From: an uncultured Clostridia bacterium
Lineage (GTDB): Bacteria; Bacillota; Clostridia; Christensenellales; Aristaeellaceae
Reading direction: 5' to 3'
Assembly: GCA_947624355.1 (NCBI GenBank)
Contig: CANQKI010000001.1
Coordinates: 1 to 64,000, forward strand
Length of the DNA: 64,000 nucleotides
Every line of letters begins with the position of its first letter. Position 1 is the first letter of the stretch. The notes beneath the pieces are model-generated. The model was not told where the DNA came from. It saw nothing but the letters and a program-made list of their open reading frames with translations, and made no database searches. Positions 10,014 through 19,932 of this stretch are shown in pieces. The position numbers were made by a program, and so were the translations under genes.

Positions 10014-12236
10014 TCAGGCCAGCGAAGCCGGATTGATTTCAAGCTGCACGCGGGCCGGATACTCTCCCCGCGTCATTTCCTGAAACCGTTCCAATATTTT
10101 TTCGGTATCCGGGTGATTCAGCAGTTTCATCAGCACATGGGCCCGGGCCCGGTCCTGCAGCTTGGCAATGGGCGCTTCATCCGCACGAATGAACAGGATG
10201 CGCCGCCCAAGGCCGGTGCCCGAAAATTCCTTCATAATCTGCGTTCGGATCGCTTGAGCCGCCGCCATTGCGTTCTCCATAGCCTTGTCCTCGCAAAGAA
10301 AGCGGACCATCATCGTAAACGGCGGGTAAAGCCCGGCTTTTCGGCGTTCAAATTCGTTACCAAAAAAAGCGCGGTAATCCTGGTGGGCAGCTTCGGCAAT
10401 AGCATAATGATCGGGCTTGTAGGTCTGAATAACCACTTCGCCGGGTTTTTCACCTCTGCCCGCCCGGCCGGCCACTTGCACCAGCAGCTGATAGGTGCGT
10501 TCCGGGGCACGGTAATCGGGAAAATCCAGCGTGAGATCAGCCAGCACCGCGCCCACCAGCGTGACGGACGGAAAATCCAGTCCTTTGGCAATCATCTGCG
10601 TGCCCAGCAGAATCTTCGCCTGACCGGCGCGAAACCGGTCGATCAACTCAAAATGCGCGTTCCGGCCCGCGGTTGTATCCACGTCCATGCGGATCACCCC
10701 TGCCCCCGGAAAGCGGCGGTTCAGTTCCTCTTCTACCTTCTGGGTGCCTGTACCAAGTGGCTTCAGGTATGTGCTGCCGCAGGAGGGGCAAACGGATGGC
10801 AGCGGCTGCACTGCCCCGCAGTAATGGCACCGCAGGGTACGGTCCACGCTGTGATAGGTCATGGATACGTCGCATCGGCTGCAGCGGATGGTTTCGCCGC
10901 ATTTCCGGCAGCTGACGGCGCTGGCGTATCCCCGGCGGTTAATAAACAGCATGGCCTGATGGCCGTTTCGGATGCAGTCATCCAGTTTTTCTTCCAGCAG
11001 CCGGGAAAACATGCCGCGGTTGCCCAGGCGCAGTTCTTCCCGCATGTCCACAATGTGAACGTCCGGCATGGGCCTGTTCAGCACCCGATGAGGCATTTCC
11101 AACAGGGAATAATCTCCCCGTCGGGTCATGGCATAGGAATAAATGCTGGGGGTCGCGCTGGCAAGGACCACCACCGCCTTTTCCCGTTTTCCGCGGGAAA
11201 CGGCAATTTCCCGGGCGTCGTACTGGGGAAAACGTTCGGACAGGTAGGTCTGCTCGTGTTCCTCATCCACAATGATGGCCCCCAGGTTCTCCACCGGCGC
11301 GAACACCGCCGACCGTGCACCGATAACGATGCGGGCCTGTCCCAGCCGGATGCGCCGCCACTCGTCAAAACGCTCGCCGGGCGTCAGGCGGGAATGCAGC
11401 ACTGCCATGGCATCCCCGAAACGGGAGCGGAAAAAGCCGATCATCTGCGGGGTCAGCACAATTTCGGGCACCAGAATAATCGCGCCTTTTTTGCGCCGCA
11501 GGGCCTCCTGCACCAGCCGGATATAAACCTCCGTTTTGCCCGAACCCGTGACCCCATGCAGCAAAAACGGCTTTGCCCTGCCGTTCAAAGCGGGCAGCAG
11601 CTCGGACAATGCTTCCTGCTGCTCTTCCGTCAATTCAAAGTCCGGTGCCCGCTCCGGCCGGCCGTAATAGGGCGCACGCAGGGCTTCCTTTTCAAAAACG
11701 CGGATCAGTTCCTGCTTTTCAAGGGCGTCCAGGGCGGGCTTCACATCCCGCACCATTGCCCGCAGTTCCGCCAGAAGATGCGGTTCGCCATCTGCCAGAA
11801 GGGTCAGCACCAATTTTCGCTTGGGTGCTCTGCTTTGTTTATGAATCGCCTCGTCCACATCATCCGGCGGTATAGTTATCTGTGCGTAGGCCTCGGTTTT
11901 CACTTTGACGCGCCCGCCGCGCATTTCGGATGGCAGCATCAGCCGCAGCGCCTCGCACAGGGAGCAATGATACCGATCCCGGATTTCTTCGGCTAAAGCC
12001 ATCAGCGGCGGCAAAAGGACCGGGTAATCTTCAAGCGGCGCAATAACGGGCTTGATTTTCTTTTCATCATAATCCGCCTGCTCCTTGAGCCGAATTACAA
12101 ACCCCTCTTTTTCCCGGAGTCCGAAGGGAACGCGCACCCGCATCCCGCTTTGCAGCCGCATGCCTTCCGGCACACGATAGGTAAATACGCGGTCCACCTG
12201 TTCGGACGCGATGTCCACGATGATTTCCGCGTACAC
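10014..12236 (-). CDS. priA: Primosomal protein N' (PriA helicase)
   Basis: GVTGSGKTEVYI, DEEHEQTY, paired CxxC zinc motifs, VAGRAGRG. Confidence 0.95.
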   Translation of the reverse strand: MYAEIIVDIASEQVDRVFTYRVPEGMRLQSGMRVRVPFGLREKEGFVIRLKEQADYDEKKIKPVIAPLEDYPVLLPPLMALAEEIRDRYHCSLCEALRLMLPSEMRGGRVKVKTEAYAQITIPPDDVDEAIHKQSRAPKRKLVLTLLADGEPHLLAELRAMVRDVKPALDALEKQELIRVFEKEALRAPYYGRPERAPDFELTEEQQEALSELLPALNGRAKPFLLHGVTGSGKTEVYIRLVQEALRRKKGAIILVPEIVLTPQMIGFFRSRFGDAMAVLHSRLTPGERFDEWRRIRLGQARIVIGARSAVFAPVENLGAIIVDEEHEQTYLSERFPQYDAREIAVSRGKREKAVVVLASATPSIYSYAMTRRGDYSLLEMPHRVLNRPMPDVHIVDMREELRLGNRGMFSRLLEEKLDDCIRNGHQAMLFINRRGYASAVSCRKCGETIRCSRCDVSMTYHSVDRTLRCHYCGAVQPLPSVCPSCGSTYLKPLGTGTQKVEEELNRRFPGAGVIRMDVDTTAGRNAHFELIDRFRAGQAKILLGTQMIAKGLDFPSVTLVGAVLADLTLDFPDYRAPERTYQLLVQVAGRAGRGEKPGEVVIQTYKPDHYAIAEAAHQDYRAFFGNEFERRKAGLYPPFTMMVRFLCEDKAMENAMAAAQAIRTQIMKEFSGTGLGRRILFIRADEAPIAKLQDRARAHVLMKLLNHPDTEKILERFQEMTRGEYPARVQLEINPASLA

Positions 12237-12248
12237 CCCTCTCCCTCC

Positions 12249-13454
12249 TTACCGAAGCCGCAGCGCAAGGGCACGGTCCAGAAGCGCCTCCGCCACCTGG
12301 CTCTTTTGCATCATGGGCAGGGCTTCCATGCCGTCCTTTGTTATAAAAGTAACGATATTGGTATCCACGTCAAAGCCCGCGCCGGGCATCATCACATCGT
12401 TTGCCGCAATCATATCCAGATTCTTCTTCGCAAGCTTCGCACGGGCATTTTCCACGGTATTTTCCGTTTCGGCAGCAAAACCAACCAGAATCTGCCCCGG
12501 CATTTTCTGTGCACCAAGCGCCGCGGCAATATCGGGGTTTTCACGCAGTACCAGCGTCAACATGCCGTTCCCCTGTTTTTTGATTTTTTCCTCGGCAACA
12601 TGAACAGGGGTGAAATCAGCAGGAGCCGCGGAGAGGACGATAATATCCGCCTGAGAAAATTTTTCCAGCATGGCCTGATAAAGCTCTTCCGTGGACGAGA
12701 CGGAAACAGCGGTCTTTACCCCATACGGCACGGCCAAATTTACCGGGCCGGACACCAGGGTAACATCCGCCCCCCGTTCCGCCGCCGCTTCGGCAATGGC
12801 ATAGCCCATTTTGCCACTGGAAAAATTGCTGATGTAGCGGACGGGATCAATGCGCTCCCGTGTGGGGCCTGCGTTGACCAGCACGCGCAGCCCCGCCATG
12901 TCCCGTTTTGCGGACAGAATCTTTTCCGCCGCTGCAAGGATATCGGCGGGCTCGCTCATGCGCCCCGCACCACTGTCGCCGCAGGCAAGATGCCCGTCGT
13001 CCGGCCCGACAAACCGGATGCCGCGGGCGCGAAGCGATGCGGCGTTTGTTTGGGTCGCAGGGTTTTCCCACATGCCCGTATTCATGGCAGGCGCCATCAG
13101 AACCGGACACCGGGCTGCCAGAAGCGTGGTGGAAAGCATATCGTCCGCAATGCCGCAGGCAAGCTTTGCCATGATATTGGCCGTAGCAGGCGCTATCGCA
13201 AACAAATCGGCCCACTTGGCCAGGGCGATGTGCTCCACTTCCCAGGTTTCGGGCCGGGCGAAGGTATCGCACACCACCGGGTAATTGGCCAGGGTCTCAA
13301 AGGTCAAAGGAGCAACGAACTGACACGCGTTTTTTGTCATGATTACGCGCACTTCTGCCCCCGCCTTGCGCAGACGCGAACAAAGGTCGCAGGCTTTATA
13401 GGCCGCGATCCCTCCCGTAACCCCCAAGACCACATGCTTTCCCGTAAGGCTCAT
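12249..13454 (-). CDS. coaBC: Bifunctional phosphopantothenoylcysteine decarboxylase/phosphopantothenate-cysteine ligase
   Basis: VLGVTGGIAAYKA, APAMNTGMW, NAGPTRERIDPVRYISNFSSGKMG. Confidence 0.95.
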   Translation of the reverse strand: MSLTGKHVVLGVTGGIAAYKACDLCSRLRKAGAEVRVIMTKNACQFVAPLTFETLANYPVVCDTFARPETWEVEHIALAKWADLFAIAPATANIMAKLACGIADDMLSTTLLAARCPVLMAPAMNTGMWENPATQTNAASLRARGIRFVGPDDGHLACGDSGAGRMSEPADILAAAEKILSAKRDMAGLRVLVNAGPTRERIDPVRYISNFSSGKMGYAIAEAAAERGADVTLVSGPVNLAVPYGVKTAVSVSSTEELYQAMLEKFSQADIIVLSAAPADFTPVHVAEEKIKKQGNGMLTLVLRENPDIAAALGAQKMPGQILVGFAAETENTVENARAKLAKKNLDMIAANDVMMPGAGFDVDTNIVTFITKDGMEALPMMQKSQVAEALLDRALALRLR

Positions 13455-13458
13455 AAGG

Positions 13459-13674
13459 TCAGCCTTCTTCGTCTTCCAGGTTGCGGTGATAGGTAAGCAG
13501 GCCGCGGTTAATCTCATCCACGGCGATGGAGACAGGCTTTTTGTCCTTCGGGTCGATCAGGGGCTGCGCACCTGCCACCAGTTCCCGGGCGCGCTTGGCC
13601 GATTCCACCACCAGCGTGTAGCGGCAATCTACCTTTTCGCACAGTTCGTCAATTGCAGGCTTATTGATAGGCAT
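13459..13674 (-). CDS. rpoZ: RNA polymerase omega subunit
   Basis: 71 aa, KVDCRYTLVVESAKRARELV, position between gmk and coaBC. Confidence 0.9.
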   Translation of the reverse strand: MPINKPAIDELCEKVDCRYTLVVESAKRARELVAGAQPLIDPKDKKPVSIAVDEINRGLLTYHRNLEDEEG

Positions 13675-13691
13675 AATCCGTTCCTCCTTTA

Positions 13692-14291
13692 TTATTCAAC
13701 CACGGGGAAATACCGGGTCGTTCTCTGCTTTTCGGCGGTCACGATGGCGCGCACGGCGTTCACCGCCGTATCAAGATCGTCGTTGACCACATTGTACTGG
13801 TACAGGTGCTTAAGGGCAATTTCGCCATAAGCGTTGTGCATCCGGCGTTCGATCTCATCAGGATCCTCCGTATTGCGCTTTTCCAGCCTGTCACGAAGGG
13901 CCTGATAAGACGGCGGCAGAATGAAAATGGACACGCAGTCAGGGCGCTGACGGATTACTTCCTTTGCCCCTTGGGAATCAATATCCAGCAGCACATTGAA
14001 CCCATTTTCAATCAGCGAATCCACTTCGGATTTCAATGTGCCATACCGATGGCCATGGACGGTGGCGTGTTCCACAAAAGCGTCCTGGGCCAGAAGCTCG
14101 TCATATCGTTCCTCAGTGATGAAATAATAGTGGACGCCCTCCACTTCCTGTGGTCTGGGTTTCCGGGTAGTGACGCTGACGGAAAAACGGATCGTCTGAT
14201 CCCAGGTCAGCAATTCATGGCAGATGGTGCCTTTGCCTGTGCCAGCTGCGCCGGACACCACGATCAGCATCCCCTTGCGTTCCTCTCTCAT
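13692..14291 (-). CDS. gmk: Guanylate kinase
   Basis: [32 protein letters not shown]. Confidence 0.96.
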   Translation of the reverse strand: MREERKGMLIVVSGAAGTGKGTICHELLTWDQTIRFSVSVTTRKPRPQEVEGVHYYFITEERYDELLAQDAFVEHATVHGHRYGTLKSEVDSLIENGFNVLLDIDSQGAKEVIRQRPDCVSIFILPPSYQALRDRLEKRNTEDPDEIERRMHNAYGEIALKHLYQYNVVNDDLDTAVNAVRAIVTAEKQRTTRYFPVVE

Positions 14292-14545
14292 TGGGCGTTT
14301 TCCTCCTGCATATCGCTGTGCATCCGCGTGCTGATGGTTTCAGGCTGCAGTGCGGACAGGATTACGTGGCCGCTGTCCAGGGTGATGACGGCGCGGGTTT
14401 TGCGCCCGGCAGTGGCATCCAGAAGCATTCCGGCCTCCCTGGCCTCCTGCACAAAACGCTTAACCGGCGCAGAGTCAGGTGAAATGACGGCGATTACGCG
14501 GTTGGCCGCCACCATGTTTTTGAACCCTACGTTCAGCAGCCGCAT
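14288..14545 (-). CDS. remA: Extracellular matrix regulatory protein RemA family (DUF370)
   Basis: [28 protein letters not shown]; adjacent to gmk. Confidence 0.9.
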   Translation of the reverse strand: MRLLNVGFKNMVAANRVIAVISPDSAPVKRFVQEAREAGMLLDATAGRKTRAVITLDSGHVILSALQPETISTRMHSDMQEENAQ

Positions 14546-14551
14546 TCTTCC

Positions 14552-15424
14552 TCACTCCACATTCTGCACCTGTTCCCGCAGCTTTTCAATTTCGCTTTTG
14601 GCCGCCACCACAAGCTTAGTGATGGCGGCGTCCGATGCTTTGGAACCGATAGTGTTGACCTCGCGGTTCATTTCCTGGGTCAGAAAATCCAGCCTTCTTC
14701 CTGCTTCGCTGTTCGATTCGAGAGTTTCCCGCATCTGCCCGATATGGGATTCGAGGCGGGCAAGTTCCTCATCAATAGCGCACCGATCGGCCATCAGCGC
14801 AACTTCCTGAGCCAGCCGCTGTGGATCAATTTCCTGCGTGCCAAGCTCCCGAAGCCGTGTCTGCAGCCTTTCCTGATAGGCCTTCGGAACGCCTGGCGCA
14901 AGAATGGCGATTTGCCGCCTGTGTTCCGCCAACGTTTCCAAGTGAACGATCAAATCGCTTTTCAGGGCTGCTCCTTCTTTTTCCCGCATGGCGATCACCT
15001 GTGCGAGGGCCGTTGACGCGGCTTTTTCAAGCAGCGTCAGCACGGCTTCTTCGTCTTCTTCGCAAACCGTCAGCCGCAGCACATCCGGCTGCGAAGCAAT
15101 GAAAACTGTCTCTCCATCACAATCGCCGTTTGTCATCTGCCGAAGCTTGTTCAGCACATCCCTGTACTGGCAGGCAAGCGCTTCATCCACCCGCACTTCC
15201 CTGGCATCGGCCCGGCTGTTTAGATAGCTCGCGCTGATTTCGACGTGCCCCCGGGAAAACGCTGCAGATACCTGGCGGCGCAAAGAATCCTCCGCAAAAG
15301 ACAGGGCTTTGGGCAGCCGGAACGCGATATCCAGGAAACGATGGTTGACCGTTTTTATCTCAATTGTGATTTCGCGGCCGTCCGCTTCCATTCTGCATCT
15401 GCCATAGCCCGTCATGCTCCGCAT
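14552..15424 (-). CDS. yicC: YicC family protein (YicC-like endoribonuclease)
   Basis: MRSMTGYGR, EIKTVNHRFLDIAFRLP, C-terminal REQVQNVE. Confidence 0.94.
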   Translation of the reverse strand: MRSMTGYGRCRMEADGREITIEIKTVNHRFLDIAFRLPKALSFAEDSLRRQVSAAFSRGHVEISASYLNSRADAREVRVDEALACQYRDVLNKLRQMTNGDCDGETVFIASQPDVLRLTVCEEDEEAVLTLLEKAASTALAQVIAMREKEGAALKSDLIVHLETLAEHRRQIAILAPGVPKAYQERLQTRLRELGTQEIDPQRLAQEVALMADRCAIDEELARLESHIGQMRETLESNSEAGRRLDFLTQEMNREVNTIGSKASDAAITKLVVAAKSEIEKLREQVQNVE

Positions 15425-15452
15425 GGGTGCACCTCCCCTTCTAAGCTTCATG

Positions 15453-15482
15453 ATTATACCACAATTCAACACCCAATGAAAA
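15453..15482 (-). promoter_or_regulatory. Putative promoter of the yicC-led operon (extended -10 TGGTATAAT)
   Basis: TATAAT at 15453-15458 on minus strand preceded by TGG, about 30 nt upstream of yicC start. Confidence 0.6.
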
Positions 15483-15502
15483 GCCTAAATTTATAATCGT
15501 GC

Positions 15503-15544
15503 AAAAAATTACGGGGAGTCTGCCTCTTAAGGCATACGCTCCCC
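15503..15544 (-). terminator. Rho-independent terminator downstream of 46-aa ORF
   Basis: Minus strand GGGGAGcgtaTGCCttaagaGGCAgaCTCCCC followed by TAATTTTTT. Confidence 0.8.
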
Positions 15545-15564
15545 GCAGCCAATCCTTAATAACG

Positions 15565-15705
15565 CTATTTCTTCAGTACCTCCCAGGCAGAATTGCGCCG
15601 CATCCACGGGCTTTCCCAGCCGTTGCGGGCATATTCCCGAAACGCTTTGCAAGCGCTTCGCCTGGCACTCAGCCGTTCTCTCAGATCATATACCGAAAAT
15701 CGCAT
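15565..15705 (-). CDS. Unlisted 46-aa small protein, Arg/Trp-rich
   Basis: ATG preceded by AGGGGGGAAGGCAAA; MRFSVYDLRERLSARRSACKAFREYARNGWESPWMRRNSAWEVLKK; terminator directly downstream; below ORF-track length cutoff. Confidence 0.6.
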   Translation of the reverse strand: MRFSVYDLRERLSARRSACKAFREYARNGWESPWMRRNSAWEVLKK

Positions 15706-15750
15706 TTTGCCTTCCCCCCTCAGGCGTAGGATGCAGCGATACCCAAAGTT

Positions 15751-17211
15751 TTATACCGTTTTATCCTTCCATTTGCCGCTGGCGAAGCGGGGATAAAAGC
15801 AAAGAAACCGGACAATCAGTTCCGACATGCCGAACATCCATGCCCCCGTCAGTTTGAGCCCCAGTACGTTTACAGCCAGCACGGCCATGGCGGGCCGGAA
15901 CGCACTGACGCTGAACGTGGAGCAGATTGCCACGTACAGGTTGTCTCCAGCTCCCCGGAGTGAGCCGGACAATACAACAGCGCTGGTCTGAAATATCTGC
16001 ACGGCGGCCAGCACCAGCAGCGTTTCCCCTGCATACTGAACCACCAGGTCGGCATTGGGCGTATTTGCACCGATAAACAATGCCGCCAGCCGGTATCGGC
16101 TCAGGGCAATCACCAGCCCCAGTACAATGGATATAATCACGGCAAACCGTTGGCAGACCTTGCCGTACAGCATGGAAAGATCGGGCCGCTTCCGCCCCAG
16201 GTTCTGCCCCACCAGCGCCGTGGCCGCAACGCCCAGGCCGTCGCCGAAGGTGAACGTCAGGTTGAGCAGCTGCATGCAAATTTGATTGGCCGCGTACATG
16301 GCCGTGCCAAGGGAAAACATAATGCGGGCATACACGAAAAAGCCGAAGCGCATACCCACTTGCTCAATGGCCGCGTTGCCGCCAACCCTAACAATGGAAC
16401 GCATGCTTTCTTTATCGAATTTCCAGGAATCGTGAATGGAAAAATGAAGATAGCCTTTGTATTTTCCGCCCAGCATCACCGTGCCGAGGGCCAGCAGCAG
16501 GCCCACGCACATGCCAATTACGGAAGCAATGGCCGCGCCCCGCACCTCAAGCCGCGGGAAGCCCAGATTGCCGCCGATAAAGCAGTAATTGAAAAAAACG
16601 TTGGTCAGATTGCTCAGGATGTTGACCCACATGGTGATCCGCGTTTTTCCGACGCCCCGCTGAGCCGCGCAGATGCACATGGAAAGGGCGTTGATGGGCA
16701 GCGAATAATTCATGATGCGGAAATAATCCATGGCGTCCAGCAGTACTTTTTCGCTCTCTGCCTGGTCGCCGCCCGCCAGCAGCATGAGGGGCCTGTCAAA
16801 GACTGTGGCCAGCACCATCAGCACAACGGAAAGTCCCAGGGCCAGCATCAGCGCGTTTCGCAGCGTCATGTTGGCGGCCCCCTGCCTTTCTTCGCCGCGC
16901 CGCCTGGCCACAATGGCCGTGACGCCCACGTTCAGCGCGAAGAACAGGCACAAAAGCACCATTCTGGGCTGCGTGGGCAGGCCGACGGAAGAAAGGGCCT
17001 CGGCCCCCAGCATATTGCCCACCATCATTGTATCCACCGAGCCGATCAGGCTGACCAGCACCATTTCGATCACGGAGGGAAGCGCGATATGCCATACATC
17101 CTTATACGCCGTCTTGGCGTCCGGCAGTTCCCCCAAACGGTGTTCCGGCTTCACCATATATTCGGGAGAAAAGAAGCGGTTGAGCCAATTTAATTTCACT
17201 TCTTTCGACAC
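15751..17211 (-). CDS. MATE family efflux transporter
   Basis: 12 TM pattern, ALPSVIEMVLVSLIGSVDTMMVGNMLGAEALSSVGL. Confidence 0.9.
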   Translation of the reverse strand: MSKEVKLNWLNRFFSPEYMVKPEHRLGELPDAKTAYKDVWHIALPSVIEMVLVSLIGSVDTMMVGNMLGAEALSSVGLPTQPRMVLLCLFFALNVGVTAIVARRRGEERQGAANMTLRNALMLALGLSVVLMVLATVFDRPLMLLAGGDQAESEKVLLDAMDYFRIMNYSLPINALSMCICAAQRGVGKTRITMWVNILSNLTNVFFNYCFIGGNLGFPRLEVRGAAIASVIGMCVGLLLALGTVMLGGKYKGYLHFSIHDSWKFDKESMRSIVRVGGNAAIEQVGMRFGFFVYARIMFSLGTAMYAANQICMQLLNLTFTFGDGLGVAATALVGQNLGRKRPDLSMLYGKVCQRFAVIISIVLGLVIALSRYRLAALFIGANTPNADLVVQYAGETLLVLAAVQIFQTSAVVLSGSLRGAGDNLYVAICSTFSVSAFRPAMAVLAVNVLGLKLTGAWMFGMSELIVRFLCFYPRFASGKWKDKTV

Positions 17212-17292
17212 TCCTTTCCAAAAAAGCGGATCATTCGCATTGTATCACAAGATATTTTTAAAGTAAATCTCAGGAACGGAAAAAGTTTGCGT

Positions 17293-17320
17293 TTGCTTTT
17301 GGCCGATTATTCGGTATAAT
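17293..17320 (+). promoter_or_regulatory. Putative sigma-A promoter
   Basis: TTGCTT - 16 nt - TATAAT upstream of the C39-like gene. Confidence 0.55.
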
Positions 17321-17348
17321 GTTGAGCGTAGAAAAAACACAGGAAAGG

Positions 17349-18011
17349 ATGCGTATATTCATGAAGGCAACCGGAAAATATATTGATGCAGCCTGGATGG
17401 GAAAGCCGCTGATTCTGTGCAATCAGCGCTGCCGGGAATGGACGCACCCCTACGAATATCAGGGCAACGGTTCCATGCTGTGCAACGCGGGCTGCGGCAT
17501 CTTTTCGGTCATCCACGCGGCGCACTTCTTTGGCAAAGATCCCTGTACGCCGGAAGAGCTGGCGGATTTTTCCTGCAAATATGGCGGCCGCGGCGACGAT
17601 GGCACCGACCGCCCCGCTCTCCTCGCCGCAATGGAAGCGCACGGTCTGGCCAAAGACTGCGGTTTCTCCTATCACGGAGACGGCCTGCGGAACGATCTTC
17701 CCGTTCTGGCACATCATCTGGAAGGCGGCAATGCCGCGCTCTGTAATCTTCGGGTTGGTCACATTGTGACGCTGATTGGATACCGGGTGCATGACGGCGA
17801 AGAACAGGTATTGGCGGCCGATCCTTACAGCGAAAGCATCGACAGCCGCGTTTTGCCCGCCGTACGGGAGGTGATTCCGGGAAGCGAGGTTGTTTCTCCG
17901 ATCCGTAATGCAGATAACCTCATCTGCGGTTGGCAGACAAGCTATGCCCTGTACTGGTGTGCCCTTGCCACCGTCCGGGATTTCAATCTGCTGCACAAAA
18001 TTTCTGCCTGA
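17349..18011 (+). CDS. C39/papain-like cysteine peptidase-fold protein
   Basis: Cys motif SMLCNAGCGIFSVIHAAHFFG, His motif VGHIVTLIGY, AADPYS; alternative start 17361. Confidence 0.7.
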   Translation: MRIFMKATGKYIDAAWMGKPLILCNQRCREWTHPYEYQGNGSMLCNAGCGIFSVIHAAHFFGKDPCTPEELADFSCKYGGRGDDGTDRPALLAAMEAHGLAKDCGFSYHGDGLRNDLPVLAHHLEGGNAALCNLRVGHIVTLIGYRVHDGEEQVLAADPYSESIDSRVLPAVREVIPGSEVVSPIRNADNLICGWQTSYALYWCALATVRDFNLLHKISA

Positions 18012-18077
18012 CGGCACAAAAAATGGACTTCCGTTCGTTCTATTGGCAAAACATTTCCTTCTGAAAGGAGACTTCCT

Positions 18078-19781
18078 TTGAACCGAGCCAAACGCTTCCT
18101 GATGCTGCTGCTTGCGCTGCTCCTGTTTCTGCCGTCCACTGCGGGACGGGCCGAAACAAAAAGCGGCGTGGTGCGGGTGCTGCTGACCAAGCAGAACCTG
18201 AACGACCGCGCCGAAATTGCCCTGGACGGCAGCTATACGCTGAACGGCATTTCCTTCCAACGGGGCAGCCACCTGACTGTATCCTGCCAGACAGGCACCC
18301 TGATGGTTTATTACGAAGGCATGGCCATGGATGCCGGCAAAAGCCTGACGTTCGTCCGGCACGCCCTTCGGGACAGCCAGGAAAACGGCGTGCGTATCAA
18401 CGGGCAATATGAGCTGCATCCGGGCGATCTGGAAATCACCGTGCAGGCAGGTAAACTCCAGGCAATACTGCACGCGCCCATCGAGGAATACCTGCTGGGC
18501 GTAGTGCCCTATGAAATGAGCGATTCTTTCCCGCTGGAAGCCCTTAAGGCCCAGGCCATTGCCGCCCGCACCTACGCCCTGCGGAAGGCCGGCAATCAGA
18601 AGCAGGCCTGGGATGTGGTGGACAATACCAACGATCAGGCCTATTACGGCGTCAAAGCCGAACAGAAAAACGCAGCGATGGCCGTCCGCGAAACGGCCGG
18701 GATCTGTGGCATATACAACGGCCAGTTGGCGGAATGCTTCTATTCTGCCAGCAACGGGGGTCAGACCGAATTGGCCTCCCACGTCTGGGGCGGCGGGGAT
18801 TTGGGCTATCTGATCATGACGGACGATCCGTATGACCTGGAAAACCCGGACAGCACCGTGCGCACATTTACATTGAAAAAACATCTTGACAGCAACGGCG
18901 ACCTGGGTCCCATCCGGGATCTTGTGCTGGGCGCTCTCAGCGAAACCCTGGAATCCATGGGCTATGATGGGGACACGGAGCATATCCGGGTAACGGATAT
19001 TGTAAAGGCAGAAACAGCCCTGCCCATGTATCATGATTCGCCAAGCCGTATCATGACAAAGCTGATCCTGACCCTTTCCGTGCAGGGAAGAAAGCTGATT
19101 GCGGAGGACGAAGAGGAGGAAATCTCCATCTTCGCCATGGCAACCAATACGCCGGCCCCGGCTGGAAGCGGCGAAACCTGGTCCGGTATGCAGAGCATTC
19201 CGCAAAGCATATCGGTTACACTGGATCTTTTTCCCACCGTCCGCAATCTTCTGAACCTGACAATCAACGGCGGCACACAAAACGAGTTGATATCCATCCG
19301 GGAGACGGATGCCGCTTTCGTTCTTGAAAGCCGCCGCTATGGTCACGGTGTGGGCATGAGCCAACGTGGCGCCCAGTGTATGGCAGGCAATTACGGATGG
19401 ACCTATGAGCAGATTCTGCGTTTCTACTATCCCGGCATGACGCTGAAGAAAATGACGTACGATTTCGCCCTTCCATCCCCTGTCAACGATACCTTCCTTG
19501 CCACCCCCGGCCCAGCCGCCACGCCCACGCCCCGGCCCACGCTGATGCCCCTGTCCGCCACGCCCGGGCCCAATCAGCACACGGTGCACGTCACCAACAT
19601 CGGCGTCAATTCCTACCTGAACCTGCGCGCCGAGCCAAATACCCAGGCTGCCGTACTGTGCCAGCTTTATTACGGCCAGCCGCTGCTCGTGCTGGAGGAC
19701 CTGGGCGACTGGATCAAGGTGCGCACCGATCAGCTGACCGGTTATGTGATGGTGCAATATGTAAATGACGCGCAGGAATAA
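18078..19781 (+). CDS. SpoIID/LytB domain protein with C-terminal SH3b domain, secreted
   Basis: Signal peptide; EEYLLGVVPYEMSDSFPLEALKAQAIAARTYAL; YGHGVGMSQRGAQCMA; Pro/Thr linker; LNLRAEPNTQAAVLCQL. Confidence 0.92.
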   Translation: MNRAKRFLMLLLALLLFLPSTAGRAETKSGVVRVLLTKQNLNDRAEIALDGSYTLNGISFQRGSHLTVSCQTGTLMVYYEGMAMDAGKSLTFVRHALRDSQENGVRINGQYELHPGDLEITVQAGKLQAILHAPIEEYLLGVVPYEMSDSFPLEALKAQAIAARTYALRKAGNQKQAWDVVDNTNDQAYYGVKAEQKNAAMAVRETAGICGIYNGQLAECFYSASNGGQTELASHVWGGGDLGYLIMTDDPYDLENPDSTVRTFTLKKHLDSNGDLGPIRDLVLGALSETLESMGYDGDTEHIRVTDIVKAETALPMYHDSPSRIMTKLILTLSVQGRKLIAEDEEEEISIFAMATNTPAPAGSGETWSGMQSIPQSISVTLDLFPTVRNLLNLTINGGTQNELISIRETDAAFVLESRRYGHGVGMSQRGAQCMAGNYGWTYEQILRFYYPGMTLKKMTYDFALPSPVNDTFLATPGPAATPTPRPTLMPLSATPGPNQHTVHVTNIGVNSYLNLRAEPNTQAAVLCQLYYGQPLLVLEDLGDWIKVRTDQLTGYVMVQYVNDAQE

Positions 19782-19813
19782 AGCCGAGGCGTTCTGAGAT
19801 AAGTTCAGATAAC

Positions 19814-19852
19814 ATGGGATGGTATGATTGACGCATATCATCCCATATTTTT
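19814..19852 (+). terminator. Rho-independent terminator after SpoIID/SH3 gene
   Basis: ATGGGATG...CATCCCAT stem followed by ATTTTT. Confidence 0.7.
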
Positions 19853-19932
19853 GCTGCAAATACGATCGATATTGATTCTTTCTTCTATAACTTACCAGGT
19901 TTGACCAAAGGTCGAAAAAGCATCGTCATTCA

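Noticed and set aside
8871-11996. 1041-aa plus-strand ORF
   Set aside because: Shadow ORF antisense to fmt, def and priA; composition (His/Gln/Arg-rich) and lack of motifs are typical of antisense reading of biased codons.
17203-17211. TTTCGACAC resembling a Spo0A box
   Set aside because: It is the start of the MATE coding sequence (GTG TCG AAA), not intergenic.
17307-19859. 850-aa minus-strand ORF
   Set aside because: Antisense to the C39-like and SpoIID/SH3 genes, which have clear motifs, RBS and promoter; no recognisable domain.
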